Part shown: one piece after another, positions 7,903 to 17,882 of the stretch
Position numbering within the stretch: the stretch's first letter is position 1
Layout: each line of letters starts with the position of its first letter
Assembly: GCA_024637305.1 (NCBI GenBank)
Contig: JAGXFI010000070.1
Coordinates: forward strand, 1 to 36,043
Direction of reading: 5' to 3'
DNA length: 36,043 bases
DNA from: Sulfitobacter sp.
Lineage (GTDB): Bacteria > Pseudomonadota > Alphaproteobacteria > Rhodobacterales > Rhodobacteraceae
Made by a program: the position numbers and the translations under genes
Notes under the pieces: generated by a model
The model's input: the letters and a program-made list of their open reading frames with translations, nothing else
Databases searched by the model: none
What the model was told of the DNA's origin: nothing

Positions 7903-9324
7903 TCAGGCCGCGGAGCCGCCTACCGTCAACCCGCCGATCATCAACGTCGGTTGACCCACACCGACCGGCACCCACTGGCCCTGCTTGCCGCAATTGCCCA
8001 TGCCGGGATCAAGCGCGGGGTCGTTCCCGACGGCACGGATCTGCTTGAGCGCCGTGGCCCCGTCGCCGATCAGGGTCGCCCCTTTGACGGGGGCGCCGAT
8101 CTTGCCGTTCTGTACGCGGTAAGCTTCGGTACAGGAGAACACGAACTTGCCGTTGGTGATATCCACCTGACCGCCGCCGAAACCGACGGCGTAGATGCCG
8201 TCCTTGAGATCGGCGACGATGCTCTCGGGCGAAGCGTCACCGCCCAGCATATAAGTGTTGGTCATGCGCGGCATCGGGATATGTGCAAAACTCTGGCGGC
8301 GTCCGTTGCCTGTGGATCTGACCCCCATCAGCCGCGCATTCTGGCGATCCTGCATGAAACCGACCAGCTTGCCGTCCTCGATCAGAACGTTCCTCGCCGA
8401 TGGTGTTCCCTCATCATCCACACTGATAGAGCCGCGCCGGTCGGGGATGGTGCCGTCATCCAGCACAGTGACGCCCTTGGCCGCGATCTGCTGACCCATC
8501 AATCCGGCAAAGGCGCTTGAGCCTTTCCTGTTGAAATCGCCCTCCAGCCCGTGACCGATCGCTTCGTGCAACAAGATACCGGGCCAGCCGGGGCCGAGAA
8601 CCACGTCCATCACCCCCGCCGGGGCGGGAACGGCGGCGAGGTTCACGATGGCAATGCGCAATGCTTCCTGTGTCTTGGCCTGCCAGTCCGACGGGTCCAG
8701 CAAACCGTCGAGCGCGACGCGCCCGCCGCCGCCTGCACTGCCACTTTCGCGGCGGCCGTCCTGTTCGACAATCACGGACACGTTCACGCGCGTCATCGGC
8801 CGCACATCGCGGACGGACGTGCCTTCGGGGCGCAGGATTTCAACCTCTTGCAGGGAGGCACCGATGGACGCACTGACCTGCACGACGCGGTTGTCCAGAC
8901 TGCGCGCGAAATCATCGATCGCGCGCAGGGTCTCGACCTTGACCGGAAAGGCCGCGCCCGCGATCGGGTCGGCATCCGTGTAGAGACGCTTGTTGGTCCC
9001 CTCGGGCGCATCGGCCCAGGTGCCGCCGCCGTCGCCGACCGCCAGACGCGCAGTCTCGGTCGCCCGCCGCAATGCCGCCTCGGAAATCTCGGTCGAATGG
9101 GCATAACCCGCAACCTCGCCGCGCACGGCCCGCAGTCCGAATCCCTCGGCAGCATCATAGCTGGCCGTCTTGAGCCGTCCGTCATCAAACATCAGTGCCT
9201 CGGAGCGGCGACGTTCGAAAAACAGCTCTCCATCATCTGCACCATCTACAGCTTGTCTTAACTGTTTCAGCGCTACGTCGCGGTCCAGGTCGGTCTCGAA
9301 CGGCGAAAAGGGGGTGTCTGACAT
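7903..9324 (-). CDS. tldD: Metalloprotease TldD (start placed at MSDTPFSPFETDLDRD, 9324)
   Basis: HEAIGHGLEGD zinc-binding motif; GRRQSFAHIPMPRMTNTYM; full-length match to TldD organisation. Confidence 0.96.
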   Translation of the reverse strand: MSDTPFSPFETDLDRDVALKQLRQAVDGADDGELFFERRRSEALMFDDGRLKTASYDAAEGFGLRAVRGEVAGYAHSTEISEAALRRATETARLAVGDGGGTWADAPEGTNKRLYTDADPIAGAAFPVKVETLRAIDDFARSLDNRVVQVSASIGASLQEVEILRPEGTSVRDVRPMTRVNVSVIVEQDGRRESGSAGGGGRVALDGLLDPSDWQAKTQEALRIAIVNLAAVPAPAGVMDVVLGPGWPGILLHEAIGHGLEGDFNRKGSSAFAGLMGQQIAAKGVTVLDDGTIPDRRGSISVDDEGTPSARNVLIEDGKLVGFMQDRQNARLMGVRSTGNGRRQSFAHIPMPRMTNTYMLGGDASPESIVADLKDGIYAVGFGGGQVDITNGKFVFSCTEAYRVQNGKIGAPVKGATLIGDGATALKQIRAVGNDPALDPGMGNCGKQGQWVPVGVGQPTLMIGGLTVGGSAA

Positions 9325-9492
9325 GCGCAAGGGTCCTCTCAGAGGGGGAAAGTTACAAATTCGCGTCCAAGTGACGCAAGCATGTGGCTTTATCTCGTCG
9401 TTAGAATATGATTGTAAGACCGCAGAATACAACGCCAGCGCGCGGACTATCGGTCTGCGGGTATCACAATGGTCACAAGATCAGGACGACAT

Positions 9493-10389
9493 ATGAAAAA
9501 CCTTCTTACCCTCAGCGGTCTTATGGCCAGCCTTTCAGCCCTGCCTGCACTGGCACAAGAGAACCTGCGGATCGACGGGTTGGAGATCATCGGCAAGCCG
9601 ATCGATGGCAAAATGGGCTTTCAACCCGCCGCGACCCGGCTGGCAAGCGATCTGCAATGGCTGGACGGAATGATTCTGATCATCATCACGGCAATCACGC
9701 TTTTTGTGACCGCGCTGATCCTGTGGGTCATGGTGCGTTACAACAAAACGCGGAACCCGACGCCGGCCTCCTTTACCCACCACACGCCGGTCGAGGTTGC
9801 GTGGACGATCGTTCCCATCGTGATTCTTGTGGCCATCGGTGCATGGTCGCTGCCCATCCTGTTCCGTCAGCAGGAAATTCCGCAGGCCGATCTTACGATC
9901 AAGGCGATCGGAAACCAGTGGTACTGGTCGTATGAATATGTCGACGAAGGTTTCGGCTTTGACAGCTACATGATCGGCGCACCGGCTCTTGGCGGAGACA
10001 ATCGCAAAACGCCCGAAGTCGTCGCACAGTTGGAAGCTGCCGGTTACACAGAGGATGAATGGCTGCTTGCCACTGATACCTCCGTGGTCGTGCCGGTCGG
10101 CAGGACGGTGGTGGTGCAGGTTACCGGCTCTGACGTGATCCATTCATGGACAGTGCCGGCCTTCGGTGTGAAACAGGATGCGGTCCCTGGCCGTCTGGCC
10201 GAGTTGTGGTTCAGCGCGGACCGCGAGGGCGTATTCTTTGGTCAATGCTCCGAACTGTGTGGCGAGGCGCATGCCTATATGCCGATAACGGTCAAGGTTG
10301 TGTCCGAAGAGGTCTACGCGCTGTGGCTTGCCGCTGCAAAAGCGGAATACGCCGGTATTCCGCAGCCGTTGACCATTGCGTCCAATTGA
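9493..10389 (+). CDS. ctaC: Cytochrome c oxidase subunit II
   Basis: Signal peptide, two TM helices, CuA motif [17 protein letters not shown] and [12 protein letters not shown]. Confidence 0.96.
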   Translation: MKNLLTLSGLMASLSALPALAQENLRIDGLEIIGKPIDGKMGFQPAATRLASDLQWLDGMILIIITAITLFVTALILWVMVRYNKTRNPTPASFTHHTPVEVAWTIVPIVILVAIGAWSLPILFRQQEIPQADLTIKAIGNQWYWSYEYVDEGFGFDSYMIGAPALGGDNRKTPEVVAQLEAAGYTEDEWLLATDTSVVVPVGRTVVVQVTGSDVIHSWTVPAFGVKQDAVPGRLAELWFSADREGVFFGQCSELCGEAHAYMPITVKVVSEEVYALWLAAAKAEYAGIPQPLTIASN

Positions 10390-10438
10390 GCTGCAATGGG
10401 ACGGTGGCCACTGGCCTCCGTTCCTGTGAGGTGCTGCA

Positions 10439-11377
10439 ATGACTGACATGACCGATCCTAAAGTGTTCGAACGCGAAGCGCAGTTGGGCGATTACTTTGC
10501 CCTGCTGAAGCCGCGCGTGATGCAGCTTGTGGTATTTACCGCGCTCGTTGGCATGCTTGCCGCCCCTGTGTCAGTGCATCCTGTCATCGGCTTCGCTTCG
10601 ATTCTGTTCGTTGCGATTGGTGCAGGAGCCTCTGGTGCGCTGAACATGTGGTGGGACGCGGACATCGACGCGGTGATGCTTCGCACCAAAGGACGTCCTA
10701 TCCCGTCAGGCAAGGTCGAGCCGGGTGAGGCGCTTGGAATCGGTGTGGCGTTGTCCGGACTGGCAGTGATGATGCTGGCGCTCTCAGCGAATCTTCTTGC
10801 TGCGGCCATGCTGGCCTTTACCATCCTGTTCTACGCGGTCGTTTATTCGATGTGGCTCAAACGCTCCACGCCGCAGAACATCGTGATCGGCGGCGCTGCG
10901 GGGGCGTTTCCGCCCGTCATTGGCTGGCTGATCGCCACGGGCAGCTTTGCCATCGAACCTTGGCTGATGTTCGCGCTGATCTTCATGTGGACGCCACCGC
11001 ATTTCTGGGCGCTGGCGCTATTCATGCGCTCTGACTATGACGATGCAGGGGTGCCGATGTTGACGGTGACGCATGGTCGGCCCGCGACGCGGCGTCATAT
11101 TCTGGCTTACACCGTGCTGCTGGCGCTCCTTGCCGTAGGCACCGCGTTCACCGCGATCGGTGGCCCGATTTACCTTGTGACCGCTGTAGTATTGAATGCG
11201 CTGTTCCTGATCGGTGCTGCGCGCATTTGGAACCGGAACGAGAACGACAGCGAGGCGGACAATTTTGCAGTGGAACGCAAATTCTTTCGCCTGTCCCTAT
11301 GGTATCTGTTTCTGCATTTTGGCGCGATCCTCGCAGAGTCTGCCTTGCGGCCCTGGGGTCTGGGTGGCTGGTCATGA
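10439..11377 (+). CDS. ctaB: Protoheme IX farnesyltransferase (heme O synthase)
   Basis: UbiA family; LLKPRVMQLVVFTALVGM, NMWWDADIDAVMLRTKGRPIPSG, WTPPHFWALAL. Confidence 0.96.
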   Translation: MTDMTDPKVFEREAQLGDYFALLKPRVMQLVVFTALVGMLAAPVSVHPVIGFASILFVAIGAGASGALNMWWDADIDAVMLRTKGRPIPSGKVEPGEALGIGVALSGLAVMMLALSANLLAAAMLAFTILFYAVVYSMWLKRSTPQNIVIGGAAGAFPPVIGWLIATGSFAIEPWLMFALIFMWTPPHFWALALFMRSDYDDAGVPMLTVTHGRPATRRHILAYTVLLALLAVGTAFTAIGGPIYLVTAVVLNALFLIGAARIWNRNENDSEADNFAVERKFFRLSLWYLFLHFGAILAESALRPWGLGGWS

Positions 11378-11553
11378 GCCTGCGGCAAGAGCATGAGATT
11401 CACACGCGGCGCAAGGGTCGCAATGTGGGCGTTGGCCTGATGCTGGCCGCATTCGTGGTTCTGGTGATGGCGCTGACCTATGTAAAGATAACGCAATCGG
11501 ATTTCCGCCTGCCGGACGCGCAGGGTACAGCCACGCAGGAGCCAGACAGCTGA
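11374..11553 (+). CDS. Small single-TM protein in the cta operon (CoxF-like, 59 aa)
   Basis: ATGA overlap with ctaB stop; MSLRQEHEIHTRRKGRNVGVGLMLAAFVVLVMALTYVKITQSDFRLPDAQGTATQEPDS; ORF track shows only a longer version starting inside ctaB; position matches the small ORF found between ctaB and ctaG in related operons. Confidence 0.8.
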   Translation: MSLRQEHEIHTRRKGRNVGVGLMLAAFVVLVMALTYVKITQSDFRLPDAQGTATQEPDS

Positions 11554-12128
11554 TGTCACTTTCAGGTCCGAAAAAAACGGTTCTTCAAACAGTCAGTGTT
11601 GTCGTGTTGATGGGCGGCCTCGCTTGGGCGTCAGTCCCCTTTTACGACTGGTTCTGCCGCGTCACCGGATTCGGCGGCGTTACCGGCGTTTCTGATGTCG
11701 CCCCTGACGAGATCCTCGACCAAACGATCAAGATTCGCTTTGATGCTTCGCTCAATGAAGGCATGGGTTGGGAATTCAAGCCCTTGGTTCGCGAAATGGA
11801 AATTCGCATCGGAGAGACCGGACTGGCGTTCTATGAGGCCTACAACCCGACCGATCGGCCCATCGCGGGGCAGGCGAGCTACAATGTAACGCCTTATCAA
11901 GCCGGCTATTTTTTCGACAAGATCGAATGCTTTTGCTTTACTGAGCAGGTCTTGCAGCCCGGAGAGCGGGTGGAAATGCCGGTCAGCTTTTACGTCGATC
12001 CGGAAATCGTCAACGATCGCGACGGGAAGTTTGTGCATACGATCACGCTGTCTTATACATTCTACGAAATTGACCTGCCCGAGGGCGTTGCCGCCCTTGA
12101 TCAGGCCACGAAATCAAACCTGAATTAA
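11553..12128 (+). CDS. ctaG: Cytochrome c oxidase assembly protein CtaG/Cox11
   Basis: [44 protein letters not shown] copper-binding CFCF motif. Confidence 0.96.
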   Translation: MSLSGPKKTVLQTVSVVVLMGGLAWASVPFYDWFCRVTGFGGVTGVSDVAPDEILDQTIKIRFDASLNEGMGWEFKPLVREMEIRIGETGLAFYEAYNPTDRPIAGQASYNVTPYQAGYFFDKIECFCFTEQVLQPGERVEMPVSFYVDPEIVNDRDGKFVHTITLSYTFYEIDLPEGVAALDQATKSNLN

Positions 12129-12147
12129 CAAAGGTGAGGGACCCCGA

Positions 12148-12954
12148 ATGGCCCATGCAAAAAACCACGACTACCACATTCTAGCGCCTTCGAGCTGGCC
12201 ATTGCTGGGCTCAATCGCCGGGTTCGCCATGCTGACGGGCGGCGTCCTGTGGATGCACGACATCACACCGTGGCTGTTCTGGGGCGGTCTTGTCGGCGTT
12301 CTATACGTCATGTTCGGCTGGTGGTCGGAAGTGGTTGATGAGAGCAGGGTCGGCGACCATACAAAGGTTGTTCAGATCGGCCTGCGCTATGGCTTCATCC
12401 TCTTTATCATGTCCGAAGTCATGTTCTTTGCAGCGTGGTTCTGGAGCTTCTTCAAACACGCGCTGTATCCGATGAACGAATATGTCGGGTCCGAGTATGT
12501 CCCGCCCTATATCTATCCGGTTGACGCCTTTCATCTGCCGCTTATCAACACGTTGATTCTGTTGCTGTCAGGCTGTGCGGTAACCTGGGCGCACCACGCG
12601 CTGGTGCATGAAAACAACCGCAAGGACCTGATTACCGGTTTGGCGATTTCCATCGTGCTGGGTGTCTTGTTCACGGCGCTGCAAGCCTATGAATATGTAC
12701 ATCTGCTGCATGAAGGTTGGGTTTTTGGCGGCGACAAGTTCTATTCCAACTTCTTCATGGCGACCGGCTTTCACGGGTTCCATGTGATCATCGGAACGAT
12801 CTTTCTGGCGGTCTGCCTCGTGCGGGCAATTCGCGGGCACTTCACGCCTGAGCAGCATGTCGGTTTCGAGGCAGCAGCCTGGTATTGGCACTTCGTTGAC
12901 GTGGTCTGGCTGTTCCTTTTCTTCGCCGTCTATATCTGGGGCATTCCGGGCTGA
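12148..12954 (+). CDS. ctaE: Cytochrome c oxidase subunit III
   Basis: [60 protein letters not shown]. Confidence 0.96.
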   Translation: MAHAKNHDYHILAPSSWPLLGSIAGFAMLTGGVLWMHDITPWLFWGGLVGVLYVMFGWWSEVVDESRVGDHTKVVQIGLRYGFILFIMSEVMFFAAWFWSFFKHALYPMNEYVGSEYVPPYIYPVDAFHLPLINTLILLLSGCAVTWAHHALVHENNRKDLITGLAISIVLGVLFTALQAYEYVHLLHEGWVFGGDKFYSNFFMATGFHGFHVIIGTIFLAVCLVRAIRGHFTPEQHVGFEAAAWYWHFVDVVWLFLFFAVYIWGIPG

Positions 12955-13005
12955 GGTCCCTCGAACCGGGTTGCATCCAGCGTCCTGATCGCTGAAAAAA
13001 CCATG

Positions 13006-13035
13006 ACGCGCGGGGGCGGCCTCGCGCGTTTTTCT
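13006..13035 (+). terminator. Intrinsic terminator after ctaE
   Basis: ACGCGCG (13006-13012) / CGCGCGT (13023-13029) stem followed by TTTTTCTT. Confidence 0.75.
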
Positions 13036-13054
13036 TGAATAATTGGGATCATCG

Positions 13055-13732
13055 ATGCGGCGCAGCCTGTTCTTCATCATCATCGGTCTGGGCGGTGCCG
13101 CGATTCTGGTTTCGCTGGGCGTCTGGCAGGTCCAGCGGTTGGCGTGGAAGCAGGCCATCATTGCTGATATCGAAGCGCGCATTGATGCCGAACCGGTGGC
13201 GCTGCCCGATGCGCCAGATCCCGCACGCGATGCCTATCTGCCGGTCGAGGCAAGCGGGACCTGGGCTGACGGATTCCTGCGGGTGCTGGTGTCGCAAAAA
13301 GAAATTGGTGCAGGGTACCGGATCATAGCACCCCTTGAAACCGCGCAGGGTCGTATTCTGGTCGACCGCGGGTTTATTCCCACCGACGCGGATGTGGTAT
13401 CTGTCACCGGGCAGGTCACACTGCGCGGCAATCTGCAATGGCCGCAGGAAAGCGACGGTTTCACGCCTGCTCCTGACCTGGCGCGCAATATCTGGTTCGC
13501 GCGGGACGTGGACGCGATGGCGTCTGTTCTGGAAACGCGACCGCTTTTGGTTGTTGCCCGTGAGGTCAATGGCGAATCTGCTGGTGTGATGCCGTTGCCG
13601 GTCGAGACGGCTGGCATTCCGAACGACCACTTGCAATATGCCATCACATGGTTTTCGCTCGCCGCACTGTGGCTGGCCATGTCGTTGACCTTTGTCATGC
13701 GCCGCAAACTTAACGTCCATTCCAAAGGCTGA
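13055..13732 (+). CDS. SURF1 family cytochrome oxidase biogenesis protein
   Basis: N-terminal TM, GVWQVQRLAWKQAII; GRILVDRGFIP; C-terminal NDHLQYAITWFSLA. Confidence 0.93.
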   Translation: MRRSLFFIIIGLGGAAILVSLGVWQVQRLAWKQAIIADIEARIDAEPVALPDAPDPARDAYLPVEASGTWADGFLRVLVSQKEIGAGYRIIAPLETAQGRILVDRGFIPTDADVVSVTGQVTLRGNLQWPQESDGFTPAPDLARNIWFARDVDAMASVLETRPLLVVAREVNGESAGVMPLPVETAGIPNDHLQYAITWFSLAALWLAMSLTFVMRRKLNVHSKG

Positions 13733-13738
13733 CACGTC

Positions 13739-15127
13739 ATGCGCTACATCTCTACCCGCGGCAAAGCACCCTCTCTGAGTTTCGAAGAGGCGATGCTGAC
13801 CGGTCTCGCGCGCGACGGGGGGCTTTACGTACCTGAGACGATTCCACAGGTGAGCACCGATGACATCGCCGCAATGTCGGGACAGTCCTATGAAGACATC
13901 GCGTTTACGGTGATGCGGCCCTTCATCGGCGAGACCTTCACAGACGATGAATTCCGTAACCTTATTTCAAAGGCTTACGCAGATTTTAGCCACGATGCGC
14001 GCGCCCCTCTGGTGCAACTGGATCAAGGACATTTCCTGCTCGAACTTTTTCATGGGCCGACGCTCGCGTTCAAGGACTTCGCGATGCAGTTGATCGGGCA
14101 GATGTTTCAACTGGCGCTGGGCCGCAAGCGCGAGCGTGTAACGATTGTCGGCGCGACATCGGGAGATACCGGTTCAGCGGCAATCGAAGCGTTCAGGGGT
14201 CTCGATAACGTGGATGTGTTCATCCTCTATCCGCATGGGCGCGTGTCCGAGGTGCAGCGCCGCCAGATGACGACGCCTGCGGAATCGAACGTTCACGCGC
14301 TGGCCGTTGATGGCGATTTTGACGCGTGTCAGGCACGGTTGAAGGACATGTTCAACGACTTCGAATTTCGCGATGGTGTGCGACTGGCGGGCGTCAATTC
14401 GATCAACTGGGGCAGGGTGCTGGCGCAGATCGTCTATTTCTTCTCTGCCGCGGTCAGCCTTGGGGCGCCCGGGCGCGCGGTCAGCTTTACCGTGCCGACG
14501 GGGAATTTCGGCGATATTTTCGCAGGCTATATCGCCAAACGCATGGGCTTGCCCATTGCCGATCTGGTGGTCGCGACGAACCAGAACGATATTCTGCATC
14601 GTTGTCTGAGCGGGCAGGGATACCGCAAGGGAACGGTGCACGCGACGATCAGCCCGTCGATGGATATTCAGGTATCATCCAATTTCGAACGCGCGCTCTT
14701 TGACGCCTATGATCGGGACGGTGCCGCCGTCTCGCAGCTTATGGACGAGCTGTCCAAAGGCGGTTTCGATGTCAGTCAGGGCGCTATGCAGGCGTTGCAA
14801 GACCACTACCGTTCAGGCCGCGCATCGGAGGCCGAAACATCGGCGACGATTGCGGACATGCTCACGCGCACGGGTGAGCTTTTGTGCCCACATTCCGCCG
14901 TAGGCGTAAACGTCGCAAACGAAATGCGGGATCCGGCAGTGCCGATGATTACATTGGCCACCGCGCATCCCGCAAAATTCCCTGACGCAGTGGAAGCGGC
15001 GACGGGTATCCGTCCCCCCTTGCCTCCGCGTATGGCAGACCTTTATGAGCGGGACGAACGGCTGACACGGGTGCCCAATGATTTGGAAGCACTCAAGACC
15101 CACATCAAAGGATTGATCCGCGCGTGA
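13739..15127 (+). CDS. thrC: Threonine synthase
   Basis: MRYISTRGKAPSLSFEEAMLTGLARDGGLYVPE; PTLAFKDFAMQ PLP-Lys motif; TVPTGNFGDIFAGY. Confidence 0.96.
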   Translation: MRYISTRGKAPSLSFEEAMLTGLARDGGLYVPETIPQVSTDDIAAMSGQSYEDIAFTVMRPFIGETFTDDEFRNLISKAYADFSHDARAPLVQLDQGHFLLELFHGPTLAFKDFAMQLIGQMFQLALGRKRERVTIVGATSGDTGSAAIEAFRGLDNVDVFILYPHGRVSEVQRRQMTTPAESNVHALAVDGDFDACQARLKDMFNDFEFRDGVRLAGVNSINWGRVLAQIVYFFSAAVSLGAPGRAVSFTVPTGNFGDIFAGYIAKRMGLPIADLVVATNQNDILHRCLSGQGYRKGTVHATISPSMDIQVSSNFERALFDAYDRDGAAVSQLMDELSKGGFDVSQGAMQALQDHYRSGRASEAETSATIADMLTRTGELLCPHSAVGVNVANEMRDPAVPMITLATAHPAKFPDAVEAATGIRPPLPPRMADLYERDERLTRVPNDLEALKTHIKGLIRA

Positions 15128-16386
15128 CACTGCAGACCCACCGACTGCCTAACGGATTTCGCATCGTAACCGAACACATGCCAGGCCTCGCCTCTGCCTC
15201 CATCGGGGTATGGGTGACGGCGGGCGGGCGGCACGAAACCCAGGCCCAAAACGGCATCGCCCACTTTCTTGAGCATATGGCATTCAAGGGAACAAGCCGG
15301 CGCAGCGCCTTGCAGATTGCAGAGGCCATCGAAGATGTAGGCGGTTACATCAATGCCTATACGTCGCGCGAAGTGACGGCCTATTATGTGCGCGTGTTGC
15401 AGCAGGACGTGCCTCTTGGCCTTGATGTGATTGCGGATATCCTTCGCAATCCCGTGCTGGAAGATAACGAGATCGAGGTCGAACGCGGTGTGATCCTGCA
15501 GGAGATCGGTCAGGCGCTTGATACCCCCGACGACGTGATCTTTGACTGGCTGCAGGAGAGAGCTTATCCGGATCAGCCGCTTGGGCGCACGATCCTCGGC
15601 CCCACGGAACAGGTGTCGCAATTCTCCCGCGACGATCTCAAACGGTTCATTGGGGACCATTATGGCCCTGAACAGATGATTCTCGCCGCTGCCGGGGCGG
15701 TCGATCACGACCAGATCGTGGCGCTGGCGGAGACGCTTTTCGGCGATATGCCTCCCAAGCCTGCCTTTGACATTTCACCGGCGCGGTTTGCAGGCGGTGA
15801 ATTCCGCCAGTCAAAACCGCTGGAGCAGGCGCATTTCGCGCTCGGTTTCGAATCTCCAGGGTATCGCGCGGATGACATCTATGTGGCGCAGATCTATGCG
15901 TCGGCGCTTGGCGGCGGCATGTCGAGCAGGCTGTTTCAGGAAATCCGCGAGAACAGAGGGCTTTGCTATACGATCTTCGCGCAGGCAGGTGCCTATGCCG
16001 ATACCGGGATGATGACCGTTTATGCGGGCACCTCCGCCGACCAGCTGCCGGAGCTTGCGCACATCACCATCGACGAGATGAAACGTGCAGCGGGCGACAT
16101 GTCCCCCGCCGAAGTCGCGCGCGCCCGCGCACAGATGAAAGCGGGGCTGCTCATGGGATTGGAAAGCCCGTCGAATCGCGCAGAGCGTCTGGCGCGCCTG
16201 ATGCAGATATGGGACCGAATCCCACCGCTTGAGGAAACCATCGCGCAAATCGACGCCGTGACGACCGGCGACGTGCGCGCCTTTGCCGAGCATATGGCCG
16301 CGTCCTCGCCCGCTGCTCTGGCGCTTTACGGCCCGGTGGAGGCGGCACCCGGCCTCGATGCCCTGCAGGAGCGCCGCGCCGCCTGA
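15124..16386 (+). CDS. M16 family zinc peptidase (processing-peptidase-like)
   Basis: HFLEHMAFKGT inverted zinc motif HxxEH; ATGA-type overlap with thrC. Confidence 0.94.
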   Translation: MTLQTHRLPNGFRIVTEHMPGLASASIGVWVTAGGRHETQAQNGIAHFLEHMAFKGTSRRSALQIAEAIEDVGGYINAYTSREVTAYYVRVLQQDVPLGLDVIADILRNPVLEDNEIEVERGVILQEIGQALDTPDDVIFDWLQERAYPDQPLGRTILGPTEQVSQFSRDDLKRFIGDHYGPEQMILAAAGAVDHDQIVALAETLFGDMPPKPAFDISPARFAGGEFRQSKPLEQAHFALGFESPGYRADDIYVAQIYASALGGGMSSRLFQEIRENRGLCYTIFAQAGAYADTGMMTVYAGTSADQLPELAHITIDEMKRAAGDMSPAEVARARAQMKAGLLMGLESPSNRAERLARLMQIWDRIPPLEETIAQIDAVTTGDVRAFAEHMAASSPAALALYGPVEAAPGLDALQERRAA

Positions 16387-16976
16387 TGCTGCTCCTCCGC
16401 CGGAAACTTAGGCTTGAGACGGATCGGCTGACGCTGCGGCCACCGGTTCATTCGGATTTCCGCGCATGGGTGGCACTCAGGCTGTCGAGCGAACAATATC
16501 TGACCCCCTGGGAGCCAGCCTGGGCTGACGATCACCTTACCCGCAAGGCATTCGCGAATCGCGTATACTGGGCACAACGGTCGATCAACGGCGGCACGGC
16601 GCTGCCGCTGTTCCTCATCCGGCGCGAAGATGATGTGTTGCTTGGTGCGATCACACTGGACAATATCCGGCGCGGACCGGCTCAGGCGGGGACGCTGGGC
16701 TATTGGACCGGCCAGCATTTCGCGCGCCAGGGCTATATGCGCGAAGCAATCGAAGCTGCCGTGCATCATGCGTTCACCCGGCTCGACCTCAGCAGGATCG
16801 AGGCGGCATGTTTGCCAGAGAATACGGCATCGCGCGGCTTGTTGGAAAAGTCCGGTTTCAAATATGAGGGCGTTGCGCAAAGCTACCTTCAGATTGCCGG
16901 ACGGTGGCGCACACATGTGCTTTATGCCTCATTACGCGGCGACCGGCGGGGAAAAACAGCTGCCGGTGCGGCCTGA
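16386..16976 (+). CDS. GNAT family N-acetyltransferase (RimJ-like)
   Basis: LETDRLTLRPP, GYWTGQHFARQGYMREAIEAAVHHAF, ENTASRGLLEKSGFKYEG. Confidence 0.9.
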   Translation: MLLLRRKLRLETDRLTLRPPVHSDFRAWVALRLSSEQYLTPWEPAWADDHLTRKAFANRVYWAQRSINGGTALPLFLIRREDDVLLGAITLDNIRRGPAQAGTLGYWTGQHFARQGYMREAIEAAVHHAFTRLDLSRIEAACLPENTASRGLLEKSGFKYEGVAQSYLQIAGRWRTHVLYASLRGDRRGKTAAGAA

Positions 16977-17023
16977 CGTATCTGTGTGATTGCCAGATGG
17001 GGGACCCGTGCTAACATTTCTTC

Positions 17024-17842
17024 ATGCGCATCGGATTTGCCTTGATTCTCACTCTGCTCGCGACCCCTTTGATCGCACAGGAGCGGACGCCTAGCCACTG
17101 TATTGCCCTCGCCCAAACGCCGGGGATCGAGTATGTGCATCGCGTCAGTCTGCCGGACGTTGCGGAAGAGACGGTGCATCTGCACTACATCGCGCACGCG
17201 TCTTTCCTGATCCGCAGTCATGGCGGGTTGAACCTCGTGACAGACTTCACGGGATTTACCGGTACTCTGCCATTCATCCCTGACGTGGTTACGATGAATC
17301 ACGCGCATTCCAGTCATTTCACCGGCTCTCCTGATCCGGGGATTGCCCATGTCCTGCCCGGGTGGGGTCCCTTCGGTGAAGGGATCGAGCACAAGCTGGA
17401 CTTGGGAGAGGTGCTCGTGCGTAACGTCAGTACCGATATCCGGTCACAGTTTTCGGGAGTCGAGCCGAGGGGGAATTCCATCTTTGTATTCGAGATGGCC
17501 GGCCTGTGCATCGGGCATCTGGGTCATCTGCACCACGCCCCGAACCCCGAACAATATGCAGCACTCGGTCGGCTTGATGTTGTCATGGCACCGGTCGACG
17601 GCGGGTATACACTGGACCAACCGACGATGATCGCGGTGCTCAAGCGCTTGCGGGCTTCGATCGTGATCCCCATGCACTGGTTCTCTGAATTTGCGCTGGA
17701 CGATTTCCTTACCGGTATGTCCGACAGCTTTACGATCATCGAGGTCGAAGGCCCGTCGCTTACCGTGTCGCTGGACAAGTTGCCTTCGCGGCCCGCCATC
17801 ATGGTGTTGCGCCCGGCCTATTTGAACGTCACCGACCAATAG
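17024..17842 (+). CDS. Exported MBL-fold (UlaG-like) metallo-hydrolase family protein with altered metal motif
   Basis: Signal peptide; YIAHASFLIRSHGGLNLVTDF, VVTMNHAHSSHFTG, LCIGHLGHLHH, IPMHWFSE. Confidence 0.8.
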   Translation: MRIGFALILTLLATPLIAQERTPSHCIALAQTPGIEYVHRVSLPDVAEETVHLHYIAHASFLIRSHGGLNLVTDFTGFTGTLPFIPDVVTMNHAHSSHFTGSPDPGIAHVLPGWGPFGEGIEHKLDLGEVLVRNVSTDIRSQFSGVEPRGNSIFVFEMAGLCIGHLGHLHHAPNPEQYAALGRLDVVMAPVDGGYTLDQPTMIAVLKRLRASIVIPMHWFSEFALDDFLTGMSDSFTIIEVEGPSLTVSLDKLPSRPAIMVLRPAYLNVTDQ

Positions 17843-17882
17843 GGGCTTGCATCCGCGTATGCTTGGACGGATCAATGGCTTC

